NCBI GenBank assembly: GCA_903842345.1
Contig: CAIMLR010000047.1
Coordinates: 62,001 to 126,000, forward strand
Source: an uncultured Myxococcales bacterium
GTDB lineage: Bacteria; Myxococcota_A; UBA9042
Direction of reading: 5' to 3'
DNA length: 64,000 bases
Below, in pieces: positions 16,010 through 24,998 of the stretch; positions within the stretch are counted from its first letter, which is position 1, and each line of letters opens with the position of its first letter. The translations under genes were made by a program, and so were the position numbers. The notes under the pieces are model-generated. The model was not told the DNA's origin. It worked only from the letters and a program-made list of their open reading frames with translations, and did not search any database.

Positions 16010-18427
16010 TCATTTCTGCCGCGCCCAGCGCTGTCGCACGACCTTGCTGATCTCCAGACACGTCAGCGGAATCACCGCCGCGCCCAGCGCCAGCGCGGAA
16101 TCCAGCCACGGCACTGCGCCAATCCCAAACAGCCGCTGCGTGAACGGCACGTGCTGGATGGCCACCTGCACCGCCAGTGATCCCAGCACAACGGCGAGAA
16201 GCCGCGGATTCGACCGCAGACCCAGCTGCCAGAACGGCCGCGTCCGGCTCCGCGCCGCCAGGGCCCGCAGCGTCTCCGCGACGACGAGCGTTGAGAACGC
16301 CAGGTTGCGCGCCTCCGCCAGCGGATGGTGGGTCAGCGCCTGCACGAAGATTCCCAGCGTGACGGTCGTTTCCAGCAGCGCGATGCTGACGATGGTCCGC
16401 CATTCAGGACGCCCGAGGATGGGCGCGTCAGGCCGGCGCGGCGGTCGATCCAGCACGCCCGGCTCTACCGGTTCCATGACGAGCACCAACGCCGGCAGGC
16501 CGTCCGTCACCAGGTTGATCCACAGCAATTGCAGCGGGAGGAGCGGCATCGGGAAGCCGAGCACCGCCGCGCCCAGCATCAGCAGCAGCTCGCCGAGGTT
16601 GCCGGACAACAGGTAAATCAGCGTCTTGGTGATGTTGTCCTGGATGCCGCGACCCTCAGAAATCGCCGCGACGATGCTGGCGAAGTTGTCGTCCATCAGC
16701 ACCATGTCCGCCGCCTCGCGCGAGACGTCCGTCCCGTTCTTGCCCATCGCGATGCCGATGTGCGCTTCCCGCAGCGCCGGCGCGTCGTTCACGCCATCGC
16801 CGGTCATCGCGACTATCGCGCCCTTGGCTTTCCACTCGCCGATGATGCGGAGCTTGTCCGCCGGCGTCGCGCGCGCGTGGACAATGCCATCCGGGCTCTC
16901 CGCCGCGTCGAGGATGAACATCTCGCGGGCGATGGCGTGCGCCGTCGTCGCGTTGTCGCCGGTGATCATGACGGTGCGAATCCCGGCGCTCTTGGCCGCC
17001 GCGACGGCCTTGATCGCTTCTGGGCGCGGCGGATCCGCCAGACCGATGAGGCCGATCAGCCGCAAACCGCGCTCCTCCGGGCCCTGACCCGTCGCGACCG
17101 CCAGCACGCGCAGGCCGTCGGCCGCCAACCGTTGCGCCGCCGCATCCGCACCTTCCGTGCCTTCCGTGCACAGCGGAATCACCGACTCCGGCGCACCTTT
17201 CACGTAGAGCGTCCCGTCCGCGCGGTGAATCGCCATCCGCCGCCGCACGCTGTCAAACGGCGTCTCCGCCTGGCGCGGATTGGCGGCTTCAATCGCCATG
17301 CGGTGATGACCGTCCGCCGCAGCCGCTTCCAGCAGCGCCACTTCCGTTGGGTCGCCCACGCTCCTGGCCTTGCCGTTCGCGTCGTCCGGCTGCCAATCGG
17401 CATTGCAGCAGGCCGCGGCAGCGTGCAGCAGCGCGGAGCGATCCGGGGCCCACACGTCGCGGACGCGCATCTCGCCAGCGGTCAACGTGCCGGTCTTGTC
17501 GGTGCAAATCACCGTTGCGCTGCCCAGCGTCTCCACGGCCGCGAGCCGCCGGACCAGCACTTGCCGCGCGGCCATGCGCTTGACGCCGACGGCCAGCGCG
17601 ATCGTCACGATGGCCGGCAATCCTTCCGGGACCGCCGCCACCGCCAAGGACACCGCGAGCATGAGCACTTCCAGCGGCGGCAAGCCGCGCAGGAGGCCCA
17701 GCACCGCGACAATCGCCACGATGCCCAGGCACAGCCACACGAGCGACCGCCCGACCCGCTCCAAGCGCGCCTGCAGCGGCGTCTGCTCGACCGTCACCGT
17801 GCCGAGCAGGTGCGCGATCTTGCCGAGCTCGGTCTGCCCGCCCGTGGCCGTCACTTCCGCGAGCGCGGTGCCCGTCGCGACGGCTGTGCCCAAATACACG
17901 TGGTCGTGGCGTTCAGCCAGCGGCGCGTTGGGCGGGCAGGGCTCGGTCTGCTTGGCGACCGGCTGGCTCTCGCCCGTCAGCGCGCTCTCGATGGTCTGGA
18001 GTTGCGCCGCCTCGCGCAAGAGCGCATCCGCCGGCACCGTATCGCCCGCCTCCAGCACAAGCAGGTCGCCGACGACGATCGCCTCGGCCTCCACAGTCTG
18101 CAGCCGACCGTCGCGCCGCACCCGCGCCTTGGGCGCCGTCATCGCCCGCAGCGCCAGCACGGCGCGCTCCGCAGCGTATTCCTGACGAAAGCCGACCCAC
18201 GCATTGAGGATGAGGATGCAGCCGATGGCGATTGCGTCGCCCGTCTCCCCGAGGATGACCGAGACGACGCACGCGACGAGGAGCAGCCAAACGATGAGGC
18301 TGCGAAACTGCGCAAGGACAAACGTCCACCACGGCGTGGCGGCTTGCCGCTTGATTTCATTGCGTCCGTACTGTCGCAAGCGCGCGGCGGCTTCAGCAGA
18401 AGTGAGACCCGTGTTCCAAGCTGGCAT
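16010..18427 (-). CDS. P2-type cation-transporting ATPase (Ca2+-ATPase-like)
   Basis: An 805-residue P-type ATPase in the inner membrane. Motifs in order: actuator L-T-G-E-S (150-154), P-E-G-L-P in M4 (267-271), phosphorylation site D-K-T-G-T (Asp310), M-T-G-D-G-V-N-D-A-P hinge, and the M6 motif N-L-V-T-D-G-L-P-A. The M4 P-E-G-L-P, M5 G-N-L-G-E and M6 N-L-V-T-D residues match calcium pumps of the SERCA/PMR1 type, so Ca2+ or Mn2+ export is most likely. The ATG at 18427 begins the typical cation-ATPase N-terminal domain; an in-frame TTG at 18463 is possible. Ends 12 bases from the convergent carF. Confidence 0.93.
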   Translation of the reverse strand: MPAWNTGLTSAEAAARLRQYGRNEIKRQAATPWWTFVLAQFRSLIVWLLLVACVVSVILGETGDAIAIGCILILNAWVGFRQEYAAERAVLALRAMTAPKARVRRDGRLQTVEAEAIVVGDLLVLEAGDTVPADALLREAAQLQTIESALTGESQPVAKQTEPCPPNAPLAERHDHVYLGTAVATGTALAEVTATGGQTELGKIAHLLGTVTVEQTPLQARLERVGRSLVWLCLGIVAIVAVLGLLRGLPPLEVLMLAVSLAVAAVPEGLPAIVTIALAVGVKRMAARQVLVRRLAAVETLGSATVICTDKTGTLTAGEMRVRDVWAPDRSALLHAAAACCNADWQPDDANGKARSVGDPTEVALLEAAAADGHHRMAIEAANPRQAETPFDSVRRRMAIHRADGTLYVKGAPESVIPLCTEGTEGADAAAQRLAADGLRVLAVATGQGPEERGLRLIGLIGLADPPRPEAIKAVAAAKSAGIRTVMITGDNATTAHAIAREMFILDAAESPDGIVHARATPADKLRIIGEWKAKGAIVAMTGDGVNDAPALREAHIGIAMGKNGTDVSREAADMVLMDDNFASIVAAISEGRGIQDNITKTLIYLLSGNLGELLLMLGAAVLGFPMPLLPLQLLWINLVTDGLPALVLVMEPVEPGVLDRPPRRPDAPILGRPEWRTIVSIALLETTVTLGIFVQALTHHPLAEARNLAFSTLVVAETLRALAARSRTRPFWQLGLRSNPRLLAVVLGSLAVQVAIQHVPFTQRLFGIGAVPWLDSALALGAAVIPLTCLEISKVVRQRWARQK

Positions 18428-18493
18428 GGCACCGTCTTTCTGGACAAAACGCCCGGCGCTCAAGATAGCCGCATTGGCCGCGCTCGCTCGCGG

Positions 18494-19234
18494 TCATTTG
18501 CCCAAAACGACGATGACCCACGCGTCGTAGAGCGCATGCGTCCAGGCCGCGACCGCGAAACCGCGCGTCAGGAACAGCGTGGCGAACAGCATGCCGGAGA
18601 CCGTGCGGAAGACGAACGAGGTCAGCGCAAAGGGTTCGCCGAGGTAGTGCGCCAGCGCAAAGACGACGCTGGAGACGACAACGAGCGTCGCGAGACGCAG
18701 CGACGGCCGCTGCCAATCCTTGCCCAGCCACAGCAGCGCCACCAGGCCGATGCCGCCGAGCCGGAAGAACAGCTCCTCGTGCAGACCCGCGCCCGCGCTC
18801 ACGATCAGGCCCGCGACGAGGCCAAAATGCCGCGCGCCTTGCGGGTCGGTCGCCAGCCCGAGCAGCGAACGCGTGGCCATCGACGACAGCATGCCCGTGA
18901 TGAACGCGTAGAGCAGGCACTCGCCGAGGAGGGGCAGCAGCCACTGCGGATTCAGGCGATTCTGCCGCCGGAGCCAGAAGAAGAGGCCGATGTCCGCGAG
19001 CGCGAGGAAGCCGTAAAAGCCGATGTAGACGGCCGTCGGGTTGCTCGCGTGCGACATGAGCGTGTAGAGGCCGCTTGAGACGAGATCGACGCCGTTGCGC
19101 GCCTCCGGCACGAGCGTGATTCCCGCGCCGTAGAACAACAGCAGCGGCAGGGTCAGCACCGCCGACTGCGTACCGCCCGCGGAGTGGCGAAAGTAGTTGC
19201 CAAGCGCGCTCTGGGTCTTCGCAAGCACGGCCAT
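18494..19234 (-). CDS. CPBP-family intramembrane metalloprotease
   Basis: A 246-residue protein with about seven membrane helices. The CAAX protease/bacteriocin-processing (Rce1-like) motifs are H-E-E-L-F-F-R (E153, E154, R158), a second motif around H196 (F-A-L-A-H-Y) and H233 in the last helix. Family members cleave or bind within the membrane; natural substrates are mostly unknown. It sits between the metallophosphoesterase and the P-type ATPase on the same strand, with gaps of 9 and 66 bases. No bacteriocin gene is nearby. Confidence 0.88.
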   Translation of the reverse strand: MAVLAKTQSALGNYFRHSAGGTQSAVLTLPLLLFYGAGITLVPEARNGVDLVSSGLYTLMSHASNPTAVYIGFYGFLALADIGLFFWLRRQNRLNPQWLLPLLGECLLYAFITGMLSSMATRSLLGLATDPQGARHFGLVAGLIVSAGAGLHEELFFRLGGIGLVALLWLGKDWQRPSLRLATLVVVSSVVFALAHYLGEPFALTSFVFRTVSGMLFATLFLTRGFAVAAWTHALYDAWVIVVLGK

Positions 19235-19243
19235 CGGCGTTCC

Positions 19244-20263
19244 TTACAGCAGAATCGCGTTCTTGCCGGCCATTGCCTTGGTCAGCAAATCCTGATGCTC
19301 CAGCTCAAACTGGGCGTTCTCGGCGCTCCAGCGCATCGACGAAATCGCGTGGATGCCGTGCGCGTCGATGTCCAGGATGTTGAAGCGCGCCAGATCGCGG
19401 CCCTTCTTGGTCCAGGTCGACGAACCGCAGCCGAGGACCGGGATGTCGCCGCCCAGGTCTTCGATCTCGGACTGGATGAGCGTCTGCTCGTCGATCCGGT
19501 CCGTCGTCGCGTCTGCCATGGCCTTGCGCGCGGGCAGGTGGCCCTGATGCGGATGGTGCGTGTGGCCGTGCAGCACCGCCGTCGCGCGGATCTCATGCAT
19601 CACGCGGGAGAACGCCTTGCGGTCGACAAGCGAGGCCACGTACTCCGCCGCGCCGATCCGGTGGTGGAGGTTGTGGTGCACGAGGCAGAGCCGCACCGTG
19701 ACTCCCGGCGGCTCTTCCGCCACCAGCTGCCGCAACCGGTCGAGCTGATGGCGACCGACGTGGCCGAACGCCAGCAGCGGCGGGGTCGGAATCGCGCTCG
19801 ACATGCCGTAGATCCGCACGTGCGGCGCCGGGGCGCGCATGAACGGGTAGTGCAGCCGCCCCTTGGTCAGCGCCGAATGGTGCTCGTCGGCGTCATCGAC
19901 AAGGTACGGGCCAAACCACTTCTCAAAACGGTGGTGCCGCAGCGCGCCGCGCGTGTACATGTCGTGATTGCCGGGAATGACGGTCACGAAACTCGGTGGG
20001 CCGATCCGCTGCACGACCTCCAGCACGCGCTTGAACTCGGAGTCGAGCGCGAGGTTGGTCAAATCACCCGTCAGAATCACATGGTCAATGTCGCCAGCGG
20101 CAAGCCGATCGGCCAACTTCTCCGCCAGCGACACCGGATGCGCGTTGCGCCGCATGCCCGCGAGGTTCATCGCACCTGTCACACGTTTGTTGAGAAACTG
20201 GTGCCACTGCGTGCCCGCCAGATCCAGCACGTGCAAATCCGATATGTGGGCGATTCTCAGCAC
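19244..20263 (-). CDS. Calcineurin-like metallophosphoesterase
   Basis: A 339-residue cytoplasmic protein with all five phosphoesterase motifs: I-S-D-L-H (D9, H11), G-D-L-T-N, G-N-H-D, a H-H-N-L-H segment and G-H-T-H-H-P-H. Two metal ions at this site hydrolyse phosphoesters. The extended spacing and C-terminus are like the cyclic nucleotide or UDP-sugar phosphoesterase group, but substrate cannot be decided. It lies 18 bases after the aminotransferase gene and 9 before the CPBP protease gene, so the block 21472-16010 looks like one transcript. Confidence 0.88.
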   Translation of the reverse strand: MLRIAHISDLHVLDLAGTQWHQFLNKRVTGAMNLAGMRRNAHPVSLAEKLADRLAAGDIDHVILTGDLTNLALDSEFKRVLEVVQRIGPPSFVTVIPGNHDMYTRGALRHHRFEKWFGPYLVDDADEHHSALTKGRLHYPFMRAPAPHVRIYGMSSAIPTPPLLAFGHVGRHQLDRLRQLVAEEPPGVTVRLCLVHHNLHHRIGAAEYVASLVDRKAFSRVMHEIRATAVLHGHTHHPHQGHLPARKAMADATTDRIDEQTLIQSEIEDLGGDIPVLGCGSSTWTKKGRDLARFNILDIDAHGIHAISSMRWSAENAQFELEHQDLLTKAMAGKNAILL

Positions 20264-20281
20264 TTTTTCAGGTCCTTGCGG

Positions 20282-21472
20282 TCAAAGAGACCGGCCAGCG
20301 CGCAGGCGTTCCAGCGACTTGTTGAGCCGCTCGATGGCGAGCACAACTTGATCTTCCGGGACAGAAGTATAGCAGATTCGTGCGAAGCTCTCAAAATCAC
20401 GGCCAAAAGCGTCGCCGGGGCTGATGCAGACGCCTTCGCGGAGCAGCTCCTGGATCCAGTCGATCATCGGCTTCCCGTTCAATTCCTTGGTGAAATCGGG
20501 GAAGACGTAGCCGCCGCCGTCGGCGTTGCCAAAGTCCGCCTGCAGGGTGTTGCGCACGATTGTCGCAACGCGGGCGTAGGCTGCTTTGGTCTCCGCGATC
20601 CACGGTCCGCCTTCCTGAATCGCGCCCAAGGCCGCGTACTGACAGATAATCGGCACGCTGTAGATCTGGTGGGTGCTGACGCGGCGGGCGACATCGAGCC
20701 AGGACGTGTCGCCGACCAGGAAGCCGGTGCGCAGGCCGGCCAGCGCGTAGCTCTTGGACGTCGTGAAGATCGACGCCGTGCGCTTGGCCATGCCCGGCTC
20801 GTTGGCCAGCCAAGGATGTGGCGTGTTGTCGTAGATGTAGTGGTGATAGGCCTCGTCGGCGATCGTCCACAGGTCGTTCTTGACCGCGAACGCTGCCGTT
20901 TCGGAGACCTGCGCGGCGGACAGGACGGTGCCGCACGGATTGTTCGGCGTGCAGACGTAGAGCGCCACGGTCCGCTCGGTCATGTACGGCTGGAGCAGTT
21001 GCGCGACGGGAACCCCTTTGCGAATGCCGGGATAGAAGGGCACTTCAACCGGCACCGCGCCGAGCGACGTGATCATGCCCTTGATGAGCGGCCAGTACGG
21101 CGCGCACACGAGGACCTCATCGCCGGGCTGCAGCCACGTCTGGAGCGCCACGTTGATGGCCTGCGAACCGCCCGCCGTCACTTGGACATTGTCGGCCGCG
21201 ACGCCGGTAAACCCATCATCGGAGCAGCGTTGCGCGACGGCCGCGCGGAGTTCTTCCAGGCCCCACGGGTTGGAGTAGGCGTACGCCTTGGTCTTGGGCA
21301 GTTTCTGCGCCGCGCGATCGATGTGGGCCGCCGCACACGGTTCGCGGTACGTATCGCCGAGCTGCAGCGGAATTGGCGGCGCGGGCAGCAGTTTGAACTG
21401 CGCAGTCAGGGTCGAAAACACGGAAGGACGCAGGGAATTCGCGTTGGGCGAGGAGATGGGAAACTTTGGCAT
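20282..21472 (-). CDS. Class I/II PLP-dependent aminotransferase
   Basis: A 396-residue fold-type I aminotransferase. Signature parts are Y-S-N-P-W-G near 67 for substrate and cofactor, T-P-N-N-P-C-G-T (175-182), D-E-A-Y (206-209) and the PLP lysine in T-S-K-S-Y-A-L-A-G-L-R-T-G-F (Lys240). It transfers an amino group between an amino acid and a 2-oxo acid in the cytoplasm; aspartate, alanine or aromatic specificity cannot be chosen by eye. The start at 21472 has only a weak ribosome-binding site, and the frame is open to 21661, so the true start could be somewhat upstream. Confidence 0.9.
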   Translation of the reverse strand: MPKFPISSPNANSLRPSVFSTLTAQFKLLPAPPIPLQLGDTYREPCAAAHIDRAAQKLPKTKAYAYSNPWGLEELRAAVAQRCSDDGFTGVAADNVQVTAGGSQAINVALQTWLQPGDEVLVCAPYWPLIKGMITSLGAVPVEVPFYPGIRKGVPVAQLLQPYMTERTVALYVCTPNNPCGTVLSAAQVSETAAFAVKNDLWTIADEAYHHYIYDNTPHPWLANEPGMAKRTASIFTTSKSYALAGLRTGFLVGDTSWLDVARRVSTHQIYSVPIICQYAALGAIQEGGPWIAETKAAYARVATIVRNTLQADFGNADGGGYVFPDFTKELNGKPMIDWIQELLREGVCISPGDAFGRDFESFARICYTSVPEDQVVLAIERLNKSLERLRAGRSL

Positions 21473-21587
21473 GGCGGCAAACTCAAACACGCGGCGAAGA
21501 GCGGCCGCGATGGTAAAGGGCTGGAAATTGTTGGCAAAAGTCGAAGTCTTCGGGCCTTGGGTCGCGCGCGGCGGCAGGCAGTCCCGG

Positions 21588-21616
21588 TTGACAAGACGGC
21601 AGTCTCGCACTACCAC
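21588..21616 (+). promoter_or_regulatory. Possible sigma-70-type promoter for yfgM-bamB
   Basis: TTGACA at 21588-21593 is followed after 17 bases by TACCAC (21611-21616). The -35 box is perfect and the -10 box matches three of six. It lies 78 bases before the YfgM-like start, in the 221-base gap that separates it from the divergent aminotransferase; the rest of that gap shows nothing I can name. Confidence 0.4.
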
Positions 21617-21693
21617 ACGCGGCCTGCAAATCCTGAACGGCGCGACCGGAACCATCCGCAACGCCCATCGGGAGAGCCCATCGGAGTTATCAC

Positions 21694-22512
21694 ATGGCGA
21701 CCATTCGGCGACCGCGCAAGACCAAGAAAGAGCAACACATCGAGTTGATTGCGCCTGAGATTGTTGAAGAAAAGCTCTGGTCGCTGAGCGAATGGGTGGA
21801 AGCGCACTGGAAGCCGGTCCTCGGCGGCATCGGCGCTGTGACCGTGATTTGGGGCGGCATTGGCGTTGCCAACCTGATCGCGGAGTCGCGCGCCAACACG
21901 CGGGCTGACGCGACGAGCATCGTGTTCCAGCTTGCCAGCAAGTCCGTCGTGCCGCCGCAGGAAGAGCCCAAGGCCGCGGAAGGCGATGCGCCCAAGGACG
22001 AAGCCAAGAAGAAGCCGCCGGTCAAGGACTCGTTTGACTCGGAGAAGGCCCGTGCGGATGCCGTCCTTGCCGCCGGCAAGGTCGATGATGATGCCGTTGC
22101 GCCCTGGGTGAACGTCGTCGTGGGCAGCGCGAAGGCGACAAATGGCGATTACGCAGCGCAACTCGCGGCCGTTGACGCCGCACTCGCGAAGGCCGCTGGC
22201 CAGCCGCTGGAAGGTCCGTTGCACCAGCAGCGCGCGGTTGCGCTCGCGGGCCTCGGCAAATCGGCGGAAGCCGCTGCGGAATGGGCGACCGTTGCCAAAT
22301 TGTCCGTGTGGCCGTTTGAGAAGGCGCTGGCGCAACTGCGTACGGGCGACCTGTTCAACGCGTCGCTGGGCTCCAAGGCGGCTGACGCGGCCAAGGCCAA
22401 GGCGGCGTATGAAGAAGCCGTCAAGTTGGCGCGTCCGGGCGACAAGGATCCGCCCGCTGGCGGCCTCGCGTGGGTGGTTGCGGACGCGCGCGCCAAGCTG
22501 GCGAGCCTCTGA
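21694..22512 (+). CDS. YfgM-like inner-membrane protein with TPR-like periplasmic domain
   Basis: A 272-residue protein with a basic cytoplasmic N-terminus, one membrane helix (about 41-60), a charged Pro/Lys/Glu linker (85-110) and Ala-rich helical repeats resembling tetratricopeptides (115-265). This is the layout of E. coli YfgM, a periplasm-facing helper of the SecYEG translocon and chaperone network. In E. coli yfgM is followed by bamB; here too a BamB-like gene follows with a TGATG overlap, which strongly supports the call. GGAG lies 7 bases before the ATG. Confidence 0.8.
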   Translation: MATIRRPRKTKKEQHIELIAPEIVEEKLWSLSEWVEAHWKPVLGGIGAVTVIWGGIGVANLIAESRANTRADATSIVFQLASKSVVPPQEEPKAAEGDAPKDEAKKKPPVKDSFDSEKARADAVLAAGKVDDDAVAPWVNVVVGSAKATNGDYAAQLAAVDAALAKAAGQPLEGPLHQQRAVALAGLGKSAEAAAEWATVAKLSVWPFEKALAQLRTGDLFNASLGSKAADAAKAKAAYEEAVKLARPGDKDPPAGGLAWVVADARAKLASL

Positions 22513-23687
22513 TGCAGGTGAACAAGTTGCGGCTGGCGTTGGTCGCGCAGAGCTTGGCGGCCCTGTTGCTGCCCATTGCGGCCAACGCCCATGACATGCA
22601 GGTGCTGTGGCGCGCGCAGATGGCGACGCCCGCACCCATGGCGTGGAAGCCGCGCGAACACGGCGGCGTCGTGCTGTCGCCGCACGGCACGTGGCTGTAT
22701 GCGGCGTCGGCGACTGGCCTGCGCGCGTACGTTGCAGGTTCGGGCGAGGAACTGTGGACCGCGCTGACGACGGAGCGGATCGACAGTCGGCCGGTCGTCG
22801 ACAATGGCGCGGCGTATGCGGTGACGCGTGCGGGCGCCGTGTACGCGTTTGACGCGGTGACGGGGCACGCGCTGTGGCCGGAGCCGAGCCGTCTGCAGGC
22901 CGCGGTCCAGGCGCCGTTGGCGGCAGATGCGCAGCGGCTCTACGTTTCCGCGGATCCCGGAGCGATCGTGGCGCTCAATCGCGCGACCGGCAAGCCGGAA
23001 TGGCGCTACAACGCGGAAGTGACGCGCGAGTTCCTCATTGAAGGCCAGTCCGGCGTGCTGACGGGCGGTTCGCTGGTGTTTGCCGGCATGCCCGGTGGCA
23101 AGCTCGTCGCGCTGGGCGCCCGCGACGGCGGTCTGACCTGGCAGGTTGACCTGTCCCGCCCGAGCCGCAGTCCGTACGCGGATGTGGACACGACGCCCGT
23201 GCTCATCAAGCGGCCGGCGATCGCCGACGACAAGCAGCCTGGCGATTGGCTGCTGGCGGCGAGCCATTCGGGCGGCCTGTATGCGCTGCGGGCGGCCGAT
23301 GGTCATCAGGTGTGGCATTGCGACGTGGAAGGCATGGGGCCGCCGCTGGTGCATGGCAATGAAGTCTACGTCATCGCGGCGACGGGCACGCTCTACGTCG
23401 TTGACTTGACGACCGGCGCGGTGCTGCACAGCCACCGACTGCCGGGCAATCCGTCGGGTTACCTCGCGTGGTCGGATCTGGACGGCGGAACGCTGCTGAT
23501 CCCGACGGAGCAGGGCATGGACGCCGTGCGCGCGACGACGGGTGTGGCGGTTGCGCGGGCGATGCTGGAATGGGGCTTCACGGCCGTGCCGCAGGTCATC
23601 GGCGACCGCGCGTTTGCGGTCTCCAACGGCGGAATCCTGTATGCTTTGGCGATGCACAACGCGCAAGGCGTGCGTTTGGGCCAGTAG
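22512..23687 (+). CDS. BamB-like PQQ-repeat beta-propeller protein
   Basis: A 391-residue periplasmic protein with a signal peptide (cleavage after A-N-A) and about eight PQQ-type propeller blades, seen as repeats of the type L-Y-A-L-x-A-x-D-G-x-x-x-W. The segment Y-A-D-V-D-T-T-P-V (residues 220-229) matches the conserved D-V-D-x-T-P-V strand of BamB, the scaffold lipoprotein of the outer-membrane beta-barrel assembly machine. Unlike E. coli BamB it has no lipobox cysteine, so it would be soluble. The start codon overlaps the yfgM stop. Identity as the functional BamB is likely but not certain. Confidence 0.75.
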   Translation: MQVNKLRLALVAQSLAALLLPIAANAHDMQVLWRAQMATPAPMAWKPREHGGVVLSPHGTWLYAASATGLRAYVAGSGEELWTALTTERIDSRPVVDNGAAYAVTRAGAVYAFDAVTGHALWPEPSRLQAAVQAPLAADAQRLYVSADPGAIVALNRATGKPEWRYNAEVTREFLIEGQSGVLTGGSLVFAGMPGGKLVALGARDGGLTWQVDLSRPSRSPYADVDTTPVLIKRPAIADDKQPGDWLLAASHSGGLYALRAADGHQVWHCDVEGMGPPLVHGNEVYVIAATGTLYVVDLTTGAVLHSHRLPGNPSGYLAWSDLDGGTLLIPTEQGMDAVRATTGVAVARAMLEWGFTAVPQVIGDRAFAVSNGGILYALAMHNAQGVRLGQ

Positions 23688-23715
23688 CCGGAAAGTGACG
23701 CGAAACGGGGACCTG

Positions 23716-24882
23716 ATGCGCAGACTTGTCATCCTTCTGGCGGCGATCATCGCCGGCTGCAGCGGCAAAACCGCAACGACCGGCACGACCGGCGACGCCG
23801 TGATTGGCCTTGGCGCCGACGTCACCGCGACCACGGACACGGTCGGCGACGCCAAGAACGGCGACATCGAAGCCGTCAAGTGCGTCGGTCCCACCGAGAA
23901 ACACGTCTGCGACACCTTTGACGAATGCGCCAGCGGCGAGTATTGCGACCCGTGCAGCAAGACCTGCAAGAAGTCCCGCACGGTCTGCGATCCCTGCTCG
24001 GTCGATTCCGAGTGCGCGGGTGCGGAGAACGGCTCCATCTGCATTCCGTACGACAAGGGCGGCAACTTCTGCGGTCAGGCGTGCGTCGGCGACGCGGGCT
24101 GCCCCAAGGCGTTCACGTGCAAGGCGGTCACCGGCAGCGCGAGCATGCAATGCGTGCCCAAGGCGGGCTCATGCGCGCCCGGATCGGGCCTGTGCAAAGT
24201 GGACACCGACTGTCCGTTCCAGTTCATCTGCAACGCGGAATACGGCGCGTGCGTCAAAGGCTGCACCGCCGATCTCGCGTGCCCGCAGCCCGTTGACGCG
24301 CCGACCGTTTGCTCGCTTGGCCACTGCGTCTCCCCGTGCACCGCGGACCCCGACTGCGCGCCGCTCAGCACCGACGCCAAGTGCGTGGATCAGCACTGCA
24401 AGATTCCGGGCGGCTGCATCAGTTCCGCGGAATGCGCCAAGGAGCAGCACTGCGTGCTCGTCGCGCACAAATGCTACCCCGGCTGCGAAATCGACTCGGA
24501 ATGCCAGGACGCCGGCCTGAAATGCGACAGCGGCAAGTGCGTGGTCAAGGGCTGCACCAAGAACTTTGAGTGCTCCTTTGGCAAGATCTGCAACCCCGGC
24601 AGCGGCTTGTGCGAAGACCCGACGTTGCCGTACTGCGGCCCGTGTGACGACCAGGATCAGGACGTCAAGGCTTGCGGCGGCAAGCCGGCGCTCTGCGGCA
24701 AGACCAAGGACAGCGCGGGCGCTGAACACGGTCCGTATTGCTTCCTGCCGTGTTCTGAGGACCCGACCGGCCCGTGCCCGCAAGGCTACGGCTGCCAGGA
24801 AGTCAAAGATGACAAAGGCGTCGTGCAGGCCAAGGTCTGTTTCCGCCAATGCCAGTACCAACCCCAAGCGACCACGCCCTGA
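23716..24882 (+). CDS. Cysteine-rich lipoprotein with tandem disulfide modules
   Basis: A 388-residue lipoprotein (lipobox I-A-G-C, Cys15). A short Asp/Thr/Gly linker (18-55) leads into a long region with more than 40 cysteines in repeats of the type C-x(2)-D-x-E/D-C-x(6)-C-x(4)-G-x-C. Similar EGF- or Dickkopf-like modules are frequent in predatory and fruiting deltaproteobacteria and are taken to be extracellular binding stalks. GGGGA precedes the ATG at 23716. It follows bamB by 28 bases and may be co-transcribed. No catalytic motif is seen. Confidence 0.78.
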   Translation: MRRLVILLAAIIAGCSGKTATTGTTGDAVIGLGADVTATTDTVGDAKNGDIEAVKCVGPTEKHVCDTFDECASGEYCDPCSKTCKKSRTVCDPCSVDSECAGAENGSICIPYDKGGNFCGQACVGDAGCPKAFTCKAVTGSASMQCVPKAGSCAPGSGLCKVDTDCPFQFICNAEYGACVKGCTADLACPQPVDAPTVCSLGHCVSPCTADPDCAPLSTDAKCVDQHCKIPGGCISSAECAKEQHCVLVAHKCYPGCEIDSECQDAGLKCDSGKCVVKGCTKNFECSFGKICNPGSGLCEDPTLPYCGPCDDQDQDVKACGGKPALCGKTKDSAGAEHGPYCFLPCSEDPTGPCPQGYGCQEVKDDKGVVQAKVCFRQCQYQPQATTP

Positions 24883-24945
24883 CAAGCGTGTTACGCAAGG
24901 CTCGCGGCCATGACAGCGCCGTGACTTTCGCCTTTTCAACCCGCG

Positions 24946-24951
24946 TATAGT
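24946..24951 (+). promoter_or_regulatory. Possible -10 box for the heme operon
   Basis: TATAGT at 24946-24951 is a five-of-six match to the sigma-70 -10 box, 48 bases before the hemE start. No good TTGACA-like sequence lies 16-18 bases upstream (GACTTT at 24923-24928), so the promoter may need an activator or be misread. Confidence 0.35.
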
Positions 24952-24998
24952 TCCACCGTCGACGCGATTTGCGGCGTGTCTGCGTGAGAGAGTACAAA

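Noticed and set aside
16325-19078. Very long open frame on the plus strand, antisense to the P-type ATPase and CPBP genes
   Set aside because: Its product is Arg/Ala/His-rich and without any domain, while the minus-strand genes have full families and correct motifs. Long antisense frames are expected in GC-rich DNA.
19184-21748. Long plus-strand open frame over the metallophosphoesterase and aminotransferase genes
   Set aside because: Same GC-driven shadow effect; composition is unlike a real protein and the opposite strand holds intact enzymes.
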